A stretch of 64,000 nucleotides of DNA from Cecembia calidifontis (GTDB taxonomy: Bacteria > Bacteroidota > Bacteroidia > Cytophagales > Cyclobacteriaceae): NCBI RefSeq assembly GCF_004216715.1, contig NZ_SGXG01000001.1, positions 3,518,501 through 3,582,500 of the forward strand, read 5' to 3'. This document shows positions 18,895-27,030 of this stretch, one piece after another. Within the stretch, counting starts at the first letter, position 1. The number at the start of each line of letters is the position of its first letter. The notes under the pieces are model-generated. The model was not told where the DNA came from and ran no database searches. It saw nothing but the letters and a program-made list of their open reading frames with translations. The translations under genes and the position numbers were made by a program.

Positions 18895-20691
18895 TTACAG
18901 ATAGAAGAAATAAAATACAATTACGGTCAGCACCAGAAACAGTACAGTCATACCACTGCCAGCTTTGATGTAATCCTTGTTTTTATAACCTCCTGTTGAC
19001 ATCATCAGGGCATTTACCTGATGGGTTGGAAGAACAAAAGAATTGGAGACACTTACCGCAGCCAACAACGTCAAGGGCCTTGGGTCTAGTCCTGCAATCT
19101 CAGCCATACCGATTACCAAAGGTGCCAAAACTACAACTGCACCCACGTTTGACATAAACAATGAAAATACGGTAGCAAGAACAGTGATGGCAATCACCAA
19201 TAGGAGAGGAGATTGTCCTTCGATCAGTCCCATCACATTTTCAGCAAGAAAATAAGCTGCCCCCGTTTTCTGCATGGCAATGCCCAGTGGAATCAAACCT
19301 GCCAAAAGAAACACTACTTTCCAATCAATGGCATCATAAGCCTGTTGGATGCTGATAACCCTGGAAAGAATCATGGCCAATGCACCTGTAAGGAATGCAA
19401 GAGCTATCGGCACACCTACAAAAGTCAAAAAGATGCCAAGAGCAAAACTGGCAACTGCGGGAACGGTTTTGGATTGGTTTTTGGGTTCCGCCTCAATCGG
19501 GGTAGCTACAATAAGGTCAGACTGGTCTTTTAAAATCCTGATATTGTCCCAAAGACCATAAACTATCAATGTATCCCCTTGCTGGAAAATATGGTCAGAA
19601 AAATCACCTTTTATTTCTTCTCCGTTATGAAATATTTGCAAAGGCTCCAGTGCAAAACGCCTTCTGAAACCATATTCTCTTAGGCTTTTTCCAATGATCT
19701 CTGAACTGGCAGGCAAAATAACTTCGGCAAAACCTGAATCTTCGGGCTTGTCAAGTCTATTGAACAGGGAAGGGGCAGATTCTGCCTTAAGTCCAAAAGC
19801 CTCTGCCAAAGCCTTGACATCATTTTCCTTTCCCAAAAGGGCCAAAATCTGCCCAGCCTGAAAGGCAGTTTCTCGCCATGGCGCATAAATGATATCCTGT
19901 CCTTGAGAAAGTGCTATGATATTGACATGGAAATTTTTCCAAATACCTGAACTTTCAGCTGTCAATCCCACCAAGGGACTGTCTTTTTGAATGGATAAAT
20001 ACCAGATATGCTTAGAAAGGCGAAGTGTTTCCATCAACTTTTCCTGGGCGGATTTTTTAGCACCAGCACCACTGACAGATGGAAGCACTACATTTCCCAA
20101 AATGAAAAAATAGAGAATACCAGCAATCAAAAGCACAGCGCCGATAGGCGTCACAGCAAAAAGCCCATAGGGTTCCAGGTCTGCAGCTTTCAGTAAATCA
20201 TTGATAAGTATCAGGTGACCGGAACCCACCATAGTGAGTGATCCTCCCAAAATGGCCGCAAAACCCAAAGGCATGACCAATTGCGAAATAGGAATCTTTG
20301 TCTTTCTTGAAATTTCAATAGTGCCCGGAAGAAAGAGCGCCGCTGCCCCAATGTTTTGCATAAATGCAGAAAGGGTACCTACAGCCGATGATATCAGACC
20401 AATTATTTTGTTTTTATCGTTACCAACTTTTTTCAAGATAAACTCTGAAAACTTTTCCATAACCCCGGTTGTGGTAATTCCATAGCCTAAAATCATAACG
20501 GCTATCATAGAGATTACAGCGTTACTCGAAAAGCCTTTGAGCATTTCATCTGTGGTAAGAATACCAGACCAACCTAAGGCCAGCATCGTAATAATGGCCA
20601 CCACGTCAATCCTAAATATTTCAAACACCATCATGATGACGGTGGCAACCAATATGCCTAAAACAATGATTACCTGAATGTCTAATTCCAT
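18895..20691 (-). CDS. SLC13/DASS-type anion permease with RCK_C (TrkA-C) domains
   Basis: The 598-aa protein has two transmembrane halves of the ArsB/NhaD-like superfamily (ILTTDEMLKGFSSNAVISMIA, MQNIGAAALFLPG; second half FLLAGLIPLGIAMQKTGAAY, FMSNVGAVVVLAPL) separated by a soluble region of about 200 residues. That region has two RCK_C-like segments (SPLVGLTAESSGIWKNFHVN; EIIGKSLREYGFRRRFALE). Proteins of this architecture transport sulfate, dicarboxylates or similar anions with Na+. Substrate cannot be read from the sequence. It is flanked by its own terminator and probably monocistronic. Confidence 0.87.
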   Translation of the reverse strand: MELDIQVIIVLGILVATVIMMVFEIFRIDVVAIITMLALGWSGILTTDEMLKGFSSNAVISMIAVMILGYGITTTGVMEKFSEFILKKVGNDKNKIIGLISSAVGTLSAFMQNIGAAALFLPGTIEISRKTKIPISQLVMPLGFAAILGGSLTMVGSGHLILINDLLKAADLEPYGLFAVTPIGAVLLIAGILYFFILGNVVLPSVSGAGAKKSAQEKLMETLRLSKHIWYLSIQKDSPLVGLTAESSGIWKNFHVNIIALSQGQDIIYAPWRETAFQAGQILALLGKENDVKALAEAFGLKAESAPSLFNRLDKPEDSGFAEVILPASSEIIGKSLREYGFRRRFALEPLQIFHNGEEIKGDFSDHIFQQGDTLIVYGLWDNIRILKDQSDLIVATPIEAEPKNQSKTVPAVASFALGIFLTFVGVPIALAFLTGALAMILSRVISIQQAYDAIDWKVVFLLAGLIPLGIAMQKTGAAYFLAENVMGLIEGQSPLLLVIAITVLATVFSLFMSNVGAVVVLAPLVIGMAEIAGLDPRPLTLLAAVSVSNSFVLPTHQVNALMMSTGGYKNKDYIKAGSGMTVLFLVLTVIVFYFFYL

Positions 20692-20847
20692 AGATTTAAA
20701 TTAAGAAAATTCGGACTAAAATACTACGTGAAACTATTTGGATTTGTGCCCAATGTCACATTTCCAAAGCTTAATTTGTTATTGTTTTTATTGAAAAGAG
20801 CGGAGCAGATTTTTTTTGGTCCTACATGCCTAAAATCACTAAAATTA

Positions 20848-21400
20848 TCAAATATTAATGACCTTACTTTTATATGAAATCCACGAAAGAATTCTTAAGC
20901 TAAACCAAATTCCAGTTAAAATCCTGCAATAAGCTGGACAAATCTGGTAAAGGGTTTCCCTTTTGCCTGCCCCATTCAAATCAGAATAATCATCCTGTTC
21001 AAAAATATCCAACTGGGGAGTAGTATCATTTCCCAGCCATGGAAAACCTCCAAGCGTTTTGGGGTTCAGGGCTTGTATGCCAATCGCGAATTCCTCCCCA
21101 CGGACTACCCCGACAGTTTCACCGATGATCTTGTTGATATTGGTAGGTATGGGGCCCCAGACGATAAGTTCCATGGAGTCAAAACCTTTGGCTTCCAAGA
21201 TTTCAAAGCTGAGAAGGGGAAGGTTTTTCTTCAAATTTGAGGGTCAACTGAATGTTCCCTGGATAATCCAGGGTCAAATGATTGTCCTTCAGTTGGGCGA
21301 CTATAGGCGGCAGGAGGTTAAGAAAAAAACAAAAAAGGCAAGGAATAAATTTGGTTTTAGTGACATTGGATCTGGTTTGAATAAGGTTTAGAGATGGCAA
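20848..21400 (-). pseudogene. Frameshifted, truncated gene for an exported protein
   Basis: Two overlapping minus-strand frames complement each other. The upstream piece (21400 to 21203) starts with a signal-peptide-like segment (FIPCLFCFFLNLLPPIVAQ) and reads LTLDYPGNIQLTLKFEEK. The downstream piece (ending 20848) continues NLPLLSFEILEAKGFDSMEL and DTTPQLDIFEQDDYSDLNGA. A one-base shift near 21225 within an A-rich stretch joins them. The C-terminal part past KRETLY loses coherent character before the stop, so the gene is also truncated. I do not recognise the family; it is probably a decayed remnant beside the IS1595 element. Confidence 0.6.
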
Positions 21401-21458
21401 AGAAAATAGTAACTCCTAAAATATCGATTTTTTCGAATCTATCATGAATTATGAATTA

Positions 21459-22510
21459 AGCTGATATGAATATCCGCCTACATACAAGTGGGCAAATTTT
21501 ATACTTTGACAATAAGTGTCAATAACTTTCAGGGCTGAATTGTAAGTGTTTAATTGGCTGTAAATAAATAAGAAGGCCATGAATATTCTACAATTCAATG
21601 AAAGATATCCTGATGAGGCAAGTTGCATCCATTACTTGAAGGAACAAAGGGAAAGAGAAGGTGTCATTTGCAAGAATTGTAATTCCAAGGATCACTACTG
21701 GCTTAATTCTCTCAATATGTTCCAATGTAAACATTGTAAATTTAGGACAGGACTGAAAAATGGTACTATTATGGAAAACAGCAAGTTACCATTGAGGACT
21801 TGGTTGCTTGCAATGACTCTTGTAAGCGCAACCAAGAAGGGATTTAGCTGCCTTGAACTACAGAGGCAGATGGGTCATAGCAGATACGAGACTGTTTTCA
21901 GACTGTATCACAAGCTCCGGGAAGCAATGGGTAAACGTGACAGCCAATATAAACTAGAAGATATGGTTGAATATGATGAGGCTTTTGTAAGCAAGGCAAC
22001 AAAATCTTCGGAAAAGACGAAGCTGAAGAAAGGCCGTGGAAGCCAAAAACAAGCTACTGTCGCTGTTATGGCTGAATCATCTATTCTTGAAGACCTAATT
22101 ACTGGAGAAAAGGACAAAAGCTGCAGATATTTCAAGATGGTCAAAATAGATAACTTGAAGGCAAAAACAGCCGAAAAACTGATAAAAGGACTGATTGACA
22201 AAAAAGCCGTGCTCCAAACTGATGAAAGTACGACTTATGCTAACCTAGAAGATTGTATCGATGTTCACGTGAGCGAATTATCTTCCACAAAAGAGGGCAA
22301 GTTCAACCTCAAATGGGCACATATAGCAATAAGCAACCTTAAAAGGGATTTACAGAAGTACCATATGGTTTCAGAAAAGATGCTTCAAAACTATCTCAAT
22401 GAATTCTGTTATAAACTAAACCGAAGATACTTTGGTAAAAAACTCTTTGATAGACTTGTTATTGCGAGCATTTGCCCCTACTTGTATACAAGCGGATAAT
22501 CATATAAGCT
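21459..22510 (+). mobile_element. IS1595-family insertion sequence
   Basis: About 1.05 kb. The ends are imperfect inverted repeats of roughly 40 bp: 21459.. reads AGCTGATATGAATATCCGCC and the complement of the right end (22510 leftward) reads AGCTTATATGATTATCCGCT. The transposase stop codon (22497..22499) lies inside the right repeat. No convincing 8-bp target duplication is visible, so the exact tips are uncertain. Confidence 0.85.
21579..22499 (+). CDS. IS1595-family (ISXO2-like) transposase
   Basis: The 306-aa protein has an N-terminal zinc ribbon (CKNCNSKDHYW and MFQCKHCKFRTG), a helix-turn-helix-like segment (FSCLELQRQMGHSRYETVFR) and the ISXO2-like DDE domain (VEYDEAFVSK; VLQTDESTTYANL; FNLKWAHIAISNLKRDLQKY; LNEFCYKLNRRYF). 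The frame is intact and full length for the family. Confidence 0.93.
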   Translation: MNILQFNERYPDEASCIHYLKEQREREGVICKNCNSKDHYWLNSLNMFQCKHCKFRTGLKNGTIMENSKLPLRTWLLAMTLVSATKKGFSCLELQRQMGHSRYETVFRLYHKLREAMGKRDSQYKLEDMVEYDEAFVSKATKSSEKTKLKKGRGSQKQATVAVMAESSILEDLITGEKDKSCRYFKMVKIDNLKAKTAEKLIKGLIDKKAVLQTDESTTYANLEDCIDVHVSELSSTKEGKFNLKWAHIAISNLKRDLQKYHMVSEKMLQNYLNEFCYKLNRRYFGKKLFDRLVIASICPYLYTSG

Positions 22511-22895
22511 GAAAAGGGGATGGACATTAAAAAATTTTCCATTGGGAAATTTTAAGGCCAGAGCAAGGTATAGGGGAGGAATTTTAGAAAAAAATTAGAT
22601 TGATGAACCTGCCGACCACTAAGGGAGTCGAACAATATTGCGAAAATATACGACCTATTCAGGGTAGAGGGTGTGGGTCCATTGATCGCTTTGCTATAAA
22701 TAAATTGCCCATTCTGGGTCGATGGGTTTTCAAAATCAACTGAGATGTTGTAAAATTTTGGTAAAAGAATTTAAAACCCAAATCCGTGTTCATCCTAATT
22801 CATCAGTGGTTAAAATCCAAATCCTTATTCATCCCCAATCATCAGCAGTTAAAAAATTCAATATCTGTGTTTATCAGCGTTTATCTGTGGTTAAT
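22511..22895. repeat. Gene-free chromosomal flank with degenerate GTGTTCATC...GTGGTTAA repeats
   Basis: No credible gene lies between the IS1595 element and the island's attachment site. From about 22771 to 22894 three degenerate copies of a roughly 40-base unit follow one another, built on AAATCCGTGTTCATC and ATCAGTGGTTAA. A 69-residue open frame crosses them but is low-complexity and repeat-derived. Confidence 0.55.
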
Positions 22896-22913
22896 TTACT
22901 TTCCGATACAAAA
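22896..22913. other. Attachment-site copy (distal island end)
   Basis: TTACTTTCCGATACAAAA matches the 3' end of mnmE at 54445..54462 (TTACTTCCCGATACAGAA) at 16 of 18 positions in the same orientation. The shared core is CCGATACA. This is the expected duplicate att site at the end of the island away from the integrase. Confidence 0.8.
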
Positions 22914-22949
22914 TATTTTAATTGCATTTAACTTACTGTATTTCAATAT

Positions 22950-22980
22950 GTTGCTAAAATGGTAGAAACGTATTAGCAAC
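22950..22980. promoter_or_regulatory. Possible recombinase arm-type site, distal end
   Basis: GTTGCTAA (22950..22957) and TTAGCAAC (22973..22980) form an inverted pair with a 15-bp spacer, 37 bases inside the attachment site. The same octamer occurs at 54369..54376 near the other end. Placement fits arm-type sites of tyrosine recombinases; binding is inferred. Confidence 0.45.
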
Positions 22981-23041
22981 AAAAAACGCTTAGGAATGTC
23001 AAACTAAGCGATAATAAAGGAAAAATCGAGGGGTACGGGCA

Positions 23042-23073
23042 TAAAAAAACCGCTTCACAAAGGAAGCGGTTTT
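23042..23073 (-). terminator. Intrinsic terminator of the DUF6266 gene
   Basis: AAAACCGCTTC / GAAGCGGTTTT forms an 11-bp stem with a 6-nt loop, followed on the minus strand by a T run. It begins about 20 bases after the stop codon. Confidence 0.85.
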
Positions 23074-23093
23074 CAAGGAAAACACCAATCGCT

Positions 23094-23735
23094 TTACGCA
23101 ACTGTTACAGAGCCTAAATAAACGCTGTTGGCGACTTTAGTTCCGTCTTCTGATACAAAACCTAAGAAGACTTCAACGTCTTCTCCTGAGTACTCAGAAG
23201 GCACTGGAATGGTCGCTGATCCGGCAGACCTTGCTGGTCCCGCAGTGGTGAACACTGCTTCCCCTCGGGTAGTGTTCAAAAGAACAATCAGAGCTTTGTC
23301 TGTCGCTCTTGCACTTCCACTATCGGAGTTGTCTGTCCAGGTTGCTTCTACGTTTCCAGCACTTGGAGAAGTGGCTGCACCGTTTGCCGCACCTGTTAAG
23401 TTACCACGAGTAACCAATGCACTTGCATAGTCAATCATGAAGTTTGGATAAGCTCCGGTAACTGCATTGTTCAGGTTGTAAGACATGGCCGCATTGAATT
23501 GGGTCATACGGTTTGCATACAACTTGAAACCGACTCTCAGGAAATCTGTCATTGGTTGCAAGAACTGCAAGACAGTTGAGAATTTAGAACGTTGGTCAAC
23601 CTGACCTTCAGTTCTTGGGTTCGCTACACTGGAAGGTTTGATGCGCAGGTAATCGATGCCCTTCCAAGTTCCACCGATTACATTCCCAACCTGTCCTGAG
23701 ACACCACCGAGAATACCTTGATTAATTTTTCCCAT
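23094..23735 (-). CDS. DUF6266-family protein
   Basis: The 213-aa protein begins MGKINQGILGGVSGQVGNVI, the glycine-rich N-terminus characteristic of DUF6266 proteins of Bacteroidota, followed by a helical part (FLQPMTDFLRVGFKLYANRM, TQFNAAMSYNLNNAVTG) and a beta-rich C-terminal domain. There is no signal peptide. Function unknown; such genes are often multicopy, and this one has its own terminator. It is the first gene inside the distal island end. Confidence 0.75.
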   Translation of the reverse strand: MGKINQGILGGVSGQVGNVIGGTWKGIDYLRIKPSSVANPRTEGQVDQRSKFSTVLQFLQPMTDFLRVGFKLYANRMTQFNAAMSYNLNNAVTGAYPNFMIDYASALVTRGNLTGAANGAATSPSAGNVEATWTDNSDSGSARATDKALIVLLNTTRGEAVFTTAGPARSAGSATIPVPSEYSGEDVEVFLGFVSEDGTKVANSVYLGSVTVA

Positions 23736-23913
23736 CTCTTTACGATTTTTTGAGGGTTAAACATTTGCTTGGACTTGACACGGACTTACCATGGATTTGC
23801 CCTTCGCCAACTAAATTACTTCAAGAATTAGGCAGTAGTTCTCTCTTGGTTGCTGTTGCGTTTGTGTGCTTTATTTTGCTTTTGTTATCCTGTTCTTTTG
23901 GCAGGGCAGGAAG

Positions 23914-24360
23914 TTACCCTGCGCCTGTTTCTTTCATCATGTCATAAAATATGGCTTGTCTGGCAGTATCAATCATCTTTAGTGTGACCTTGATTTTTTG
24001 CTCGTTGGTATCGAGTAGTTGAAGGGCGTGAATTGCCTTTTGAAATGCCTGAGCTTTGCAGCTTGCTTTGGTAGAGCTTTCCCGGATCAGCTTTCGGATT
24101 TCATCAATAGTCACAAATGGAATCACGGAGCCTTTCAGGAGATAGTGAAATGATTTTGACCTCCACAATCCAAAGCAAAGCCAAAAGAGAAATTCCCTGT
24201 CCTCTTGGTTGTCGGTGAGGCAAACAAAGCAATTCGGGCAAGCGTTGTTGAGCGGTTTCCCGCTGTTCAATCCTTTATTCAGGATAAAGAAGTGCGGCTG
24301 TTGGTAGCTGCTTTCCAGTCGGTGTGTTTTGATACGAAACGATTTCATACAGTGAGCCAT
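23914..24360 (-). CDS. DUF6943-like protein
   Basis: The 148-aa protein has a Cys-containing block (NACPNCFVCLTDNQEDREFL), a conserved aromatic segment (FWLCFGLWRSKSFHYLLKGS) and a helical C-terminus (AFQKAIHALQLLDTNEQKIK). This resembles DUF6943 proteins carried by Bacteroidota mobile elements; the name is from memory and the function unknown. It precedes a gene-free stretch with structured repeats. Confidence 0.6.
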   Translation of the reverse strand: MAHCMKSFRIKTHRLESSYQQPHFFILNKGLNSGKPLNNACPNCFVCLTDNQEDREFLFWLCFGLWRSKSFHYLLKGSVIPFVTIDEIRKLIRESSTKASCKAQAFQKAIHALQLLDTNEQKIKVTLKMIDTARQAIFYDMMKETGAG

Positions 24361-24501
24361 TAAAGTTTTGCTCGCTGCGATTGCTCACTTCATTGTTTAT
24401 TATCAATGGTGTTCGCGAATTACGCTTCGCTCCATTTCGCATAGATTTTTTTAAAAGAGAAAAGAAAAAAGGGAAAAAAAGAAAAGAGAAAGCTGTCTTT
24501 C

Positions 24502-24629
24502 AGGCGGGTGAGGCTCGGCTGTCAAGGTTTTTGAGAAAAATACTACCCGCAGGGTGGAGATTTTTTCCAAAACCCGTAGGGCTTGACCTTGACTGTCCGA
24601 AAGTGCGGTGGGCATGTGCGAACCCGCCT
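24502..24629. repeat. Structured non-coding unit A
   Basis: Nested pairings: outer AGGCGGGT/ACCCGCCT (24502..24509 with 24622..24629), middle GTCAAGG/CCTTGAC (24521..24527 with 24587..24593), an inner hairpin with a 6-bp CTACCC/GGGTGG stem, GCA triloop and A/T-rich lower stem (24536..24565), and a small CCC-GTA-GGG hairpin (24573..24581). Unit B repeats this architecture with different stem sequences. CTTTGCTTT follows the outer stem in both. Confidence 0.55.
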
Positions 24630-24670
24630 ATCTTTGCTTTTCTCTTTTTAAAATTTTCCCTTAACGAGTA

Positions 24671-24700
24671 AAAAAAAGAGCCCCCTAAAAAGGAAGCTCT
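24671..24700 (-). terminator. Terminator-like hairpin on the minus strand
   Basis: AGAGC/GCTCT with inner CC/GG pairing is followed on the minus strand by a T run. It would end transcripts coming from unit B or from the mer operon upstream. Confidence 0.6.
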
Positions 24701-24863
24701 GAAAGGCACAACTCGAACCAAAAGACACGAAGCGTATAATCTGTGATGCCACAACGCTGAATGCCTGCATGGAACGGATGACCTGAGGTGCGAACGCCCG
24801 CCAACAACCACCGGCTGCCGAAACGGACTCTGAATAATAACTTAAACATAATGCCCTCACACA

Positions 24864-24979
24864 ACAGGACGGTGCGATTGATGCAAGGGCTGTGGGAAAA
24901 AAATACTACCCGTAGGGTGGAGATTTTTTTACCAAACAGGCGTAGCGAACCCTTGCAGCTCTCGCATCCGCACGCCTGT
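24864..24979. repeat. Structured non-coding unit B
   Basis: Same layout as unit A. The outer stem is 864-876 paired with 969-979 (last three digits; ACAGG/CCTGT and GTGCG/CGCAC with two bulges). The middle stem is TGCAAGGG/CCCTTGCA (24882..24889 with 24950..24957). The inner hairpin CTACCC-GTA-GGGTGG has seven A-T pairs below, and a small GC-GTA-GC hairpin lies at 24940..24946. Outer and middle stems differ from unit A in sequence but keep pairing. Confidence 0.55.
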
Positions 24980-25015
24980 AACTTTGCTTTATGTTTGAGT
25001 TATTTATTGTCTGAT

Positions 25016-25234
25016 TTACCGACAGCATGAACTGTTACCACCTTCTTGGATTGGTGGGCATGCCACTGTACCATAAGAGCAGTAAACGCAACAATCACCT
25101 TGTAACGGTTTAAGTATCTCCATACAATTTTCGCACTCATAGAAATACTGACACGCATCTGTAGGCATGGTTTCTTCTTTCTCATGTCCACATTTAGGAC
25201 AAGTAATTGTTGATTTAAGGACTACTTCACTCAT
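25016..25234 (-). CDS. GDCCVxC-domain protein
   Basis: The 72-aa Cys-rich protein has a rubredoxin-like CPKCGH pair, a second CENC pair, and the signature GDCCVYCSYGTVACPPIQ, ending in SSCC. Homologues are known as GDCCVxC-domain (seleno)proteins and often sit beside mercury transport genes. Its start overlaps the merTP stop by four bases (ATGA), so it is translationally coupled and last in the mer operon. A thiol or metal-binding role in mercury handling is inferred. Confidence 0.85.
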   Translation of the reverse strand: MSEVVLKSTITCPKCGHEKEETMPTDACQYFYECENCMEILKPLQGDCCVYCSYGTVACPPIQEGGNSSCCR

Positions 25235-25839
25235 TTTGATTTGTTTACCGATTCTACTTTGTAACCTGTTTTGTTAACAGCTGATTTTACTTGCTCAATG
25301 TCTGTTTTAGATTCATCAAACATTACCACTGCATTTGCTTTTTCATAAGAAACCTCTAATCCTAAAATACCAGGAAGCTTACCAATTTCAAGTTTTACAT
25401 GTTCTTCGCATCCCGTACAGGTCATTCCAACAATATTGATTTCGTAGGTTGATTCGAAATTGACATTTTCTGATTCTGATAGTTTGGTTTTGGGGTAAAA
25501 AGTATCTGAGTAATAAGGGAATGCAAGCATGATCGCTGCAAATACCGTCACTATACCAAGGAATTTCTTTGACTGCCAAAAAGAGGGCTTTTCTTCATCA
25601 CAAACGCAGGCAATTTCTTCCTCCGTTCTTGGCCTCAATTTCTGATACCATGCAAATGCTAAAACGACTACTGTTATTCCAATCAACCAAGGGCGAAAAG
25701 GTTCTAACCAAGAAAATGTTGCAGCTACTCCACTTGAACCTGCAAGTAGTGCCAACACTGGTGTAATGCAACAAAGTGATGCACTAATAGCCGTCAATAC
25801 GCTTGTAATTACTAATGAGCTTGATTTCTTGTTCGTCAT
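25231..25839 (-). CDS. merTP: Mercuric transport fusion protein MerTP
   Basis: The 202-aa protein has an N-terminal MerT-like membrane part with the paired cysteines of the first helix (SLCCITPVLALLAGSSGVAA, Cys23-Cys24), a second Cys pair in a cytosolic loop (ACVCDEE) and a further membrane helix. A MerP-like HMA domain follows with the Hg-binding GMTCTGC motif near residue 140. MerT normally moves Hg(II) inward for MerA; no merA is present in this window. It overlaps the arsR stop by four bases and the GDCCVxC gene by four bases. Confidence 0.9.
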   Translation of the reverse strand: MTNKKSSSLVITSVLTAISASLCCITPVLALLAGSSGVAATFSWLEPFRPWLIGITVVVLAFAWYQKLRPRTEEEIACVCDEEKPSFWQSKKFLGIVTVFAAIMLAFPYYSDTFYPKTKLSESENVNFESTYEINIVGMTCTGCEEHVKLEIGKLPGILGLEVSYEKANAVVMFDESKTDIEQVKSAVNKTGYKVESVNKSK

Positions 25840-26204
25840 ATTGTTGATTCTTTTTCTGATGTTAATAGCTCCAATATTGGATTTAGAATGAGGTTGTTGG
25901 ATTCGGAAATAGAGTAGAATATTGTTTGACCTACTTTGTTTGTTTCAACCAGCCCTGCATCTTTGAGCTTTCTCAAATGCTGAGAAATTGCAGGAACTGT
26001 CATATCCAGAATATCGCTAAGATCACATGGACACATTTTGGATTCCTTGTCCAATAGAAACAGAATTTTTAGGCGCACTTCATTACCAGCAAGGTTGAGT
26101 GCCCTTGCTATTCGGATTACTTCATCATCTACTGTTTCAATGGCTGTCTTACACTGTTTGATCTGTTGTTCATCAGCATAAACCCTAATACAAGTTTTCG
26201 TCAT
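25836..26204 (-). CDS. ArsR/SmtB-family metal-responsive repressor of the mer operon
   Basis: The 122-aa protein has a winged HTH (LAGNEVRLKILFLLDKE; MTVPAISQHLRKLKDAGLVE) and a Cys-Pro-Cys-Asp-Leu motif at the start of the alpha-3/recognition region (KMCPCDLSDIL), the position used by CadC/ArsR-type sensors. Additional Cys residues (Cys5, Cys18) near the N-terminus could complete a thiol site. It is first in the operon, and two perfect palindromes just upstream of its start are the likely operators, so it is probably autoregulated. Confidence 0.9.
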   Translation of the reverse strand: MTKTCIRVYADEQQIKQCKTAIETVDDEVIRIARALNLAGNEVRLKILFLLDKESKMCPCDLSDILDMTVPAISQHLRKLKDAGLVETNKVGQTIFYSISESNNLILNPILELLTSEKESTI

Positions 26205-26213
26205 ATAGAATCG

Positions 26214-26235
26214 TATTTAAGAGATTACTTAAATA
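26214..26235 (-). promoter_or_regulatory. ArsR-type operator O1
   Basis: Perfect 8-6-8 inverted repeat, TATTTAAG-N6-CTTAAATA, ending ten bases before the arsR start codon on the minus strand, so binding would cover the ribosome-binding region or early transcript. Confidence 0.75.
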
Positions 26236-26261
26236 AATACAAAGAAAGGAAAAGGAGTTTA

Positions 26262-26285
26262 ATATTTAAGCAAATACTTAAATAT
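26262..26285 (-). promoter_or_regulatory. ArsR-type operator O2
   Basis: Perfect 9-6-9 inverted repeat, ATATTTAAG-N6-CTTAAATAT, with the same half-site and spacer length as O1. Centre-to-centre distance is 49 bp. The pair brackets the region where the mer promoter must lie. Confidence 0.75.
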
Positions 26286-26646
26286 ATCAATCAGAGATAA
26301 GCTTCATTACGATAGGTGTGTGAACGCAGGTAAACCAAGGCGAAGCCATTTCTGCGAGCCGCCTGCGAGCGGAGCAAGGGTGGTGGCTGCAAAAGCCCGA
26401 AGAATGAGGGCGGCAGACGCCTACCGTTTACGGCATGGCTGGCGTGATTTTTTGCATCAGGGTCGGCAAAGGCAAGGGTAGCGATTGAACGAAACGAAAC
26501 GATTGTTGGGAAGGAATGGAGCAATAACTGACTGCAATAGCATGGGGAGTATTTGTAGATTTCAATTGCCATACAAATACATTGAAGGAGAATTGCAGGC
26601 AGATTGCGGAATGACTTTGCGTTAGCTCGTGTAGTGTAGTGAATGA

Positions 26647-26731
26647 GCTACTCTTGTGTGCGGTGCTGAAAGTGGCTGAATGAAAGGAATGAGGAACGAG
26701 TGACTGAAATGAAGCGACTGGAGGCACATGG
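26647..26731. repeat. 85-base direct repeat, copy 1
   Basis: Starts GCTACTCTTG and ends CACATGG. It matches 27154..27239 along its whole length with scattered substitutions and one single-base indel. Confidence 0.65.
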
Positions 26732-26970
26732 CAGAAAGCAAAAAGCATGACAGCCCGATCAGCCCGCAGCGACCCGCAGGCGAGCAAAAACAATAAGCAG
26801 CGGCAGACCCCCAATAAAAAATATTGTGAGAGTAGCGAACACCTTAGAAGGGGTTTGGGGGGATGAAATAGCTGCGAGTGAGGATGGAGAGAGTGTGTGA
26901 AGCAAAACAAGTGAACGGCAGTGAGTGAGCACCTACTGGAGCGCAAACGAACTGGTAAGTGAACGGTATA

Positions 26971-27030
26971 TGCAAGGGCGACCACCGATAAAAATCGGCA
27001 TAAACTCCGGGAGTTTATTACACCCTTGCA
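26971..27030. repeat. Three-way-junction structure (unit C)
   Basis: The outer stem TGCAAGGG/CCCTTGCA (26971..26978 with 27023..27030) is the same as the middle stem of unit B. It encloses two hairpins: CCGAT-AAAA-ATCGG (26985..26998) and TAAACTC-CGG-GAGTTTA (27001..27017). Confidence 0.55.

Noticed and set aside
21459..22510. Target duplication for the IS1595 element
   Set aside because: The 8-bp flanks on the two sides do not match convincingly, so none is claimed.
22771..22894. Possible CRISPR array
   Set aside because: Units are degenerate, adjacent without unique spacers, only about three in number, and no cas gene is present.
22722..22931. 69-codon plus-strand frame beside the att site
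   Set aside because: It is made of degenerate repeats (GTGTTCATC, GTGGTTAA) and would run across the attachment site.
24381..24671. Plus-strand 96-codon frame across unit A
   Set aside because: Lys-rich, then random character; it overlaps the structured unit and has no homology-like motif.
26428..26985. 185-codon minus-strand open frame in the gene-free stretch
   Set aside because: Composition is Ser/His/Leu/Phe-rich with no motif, it crosses one copy of the 85-base repeat and several stems, and it lacks plausible initiation context.
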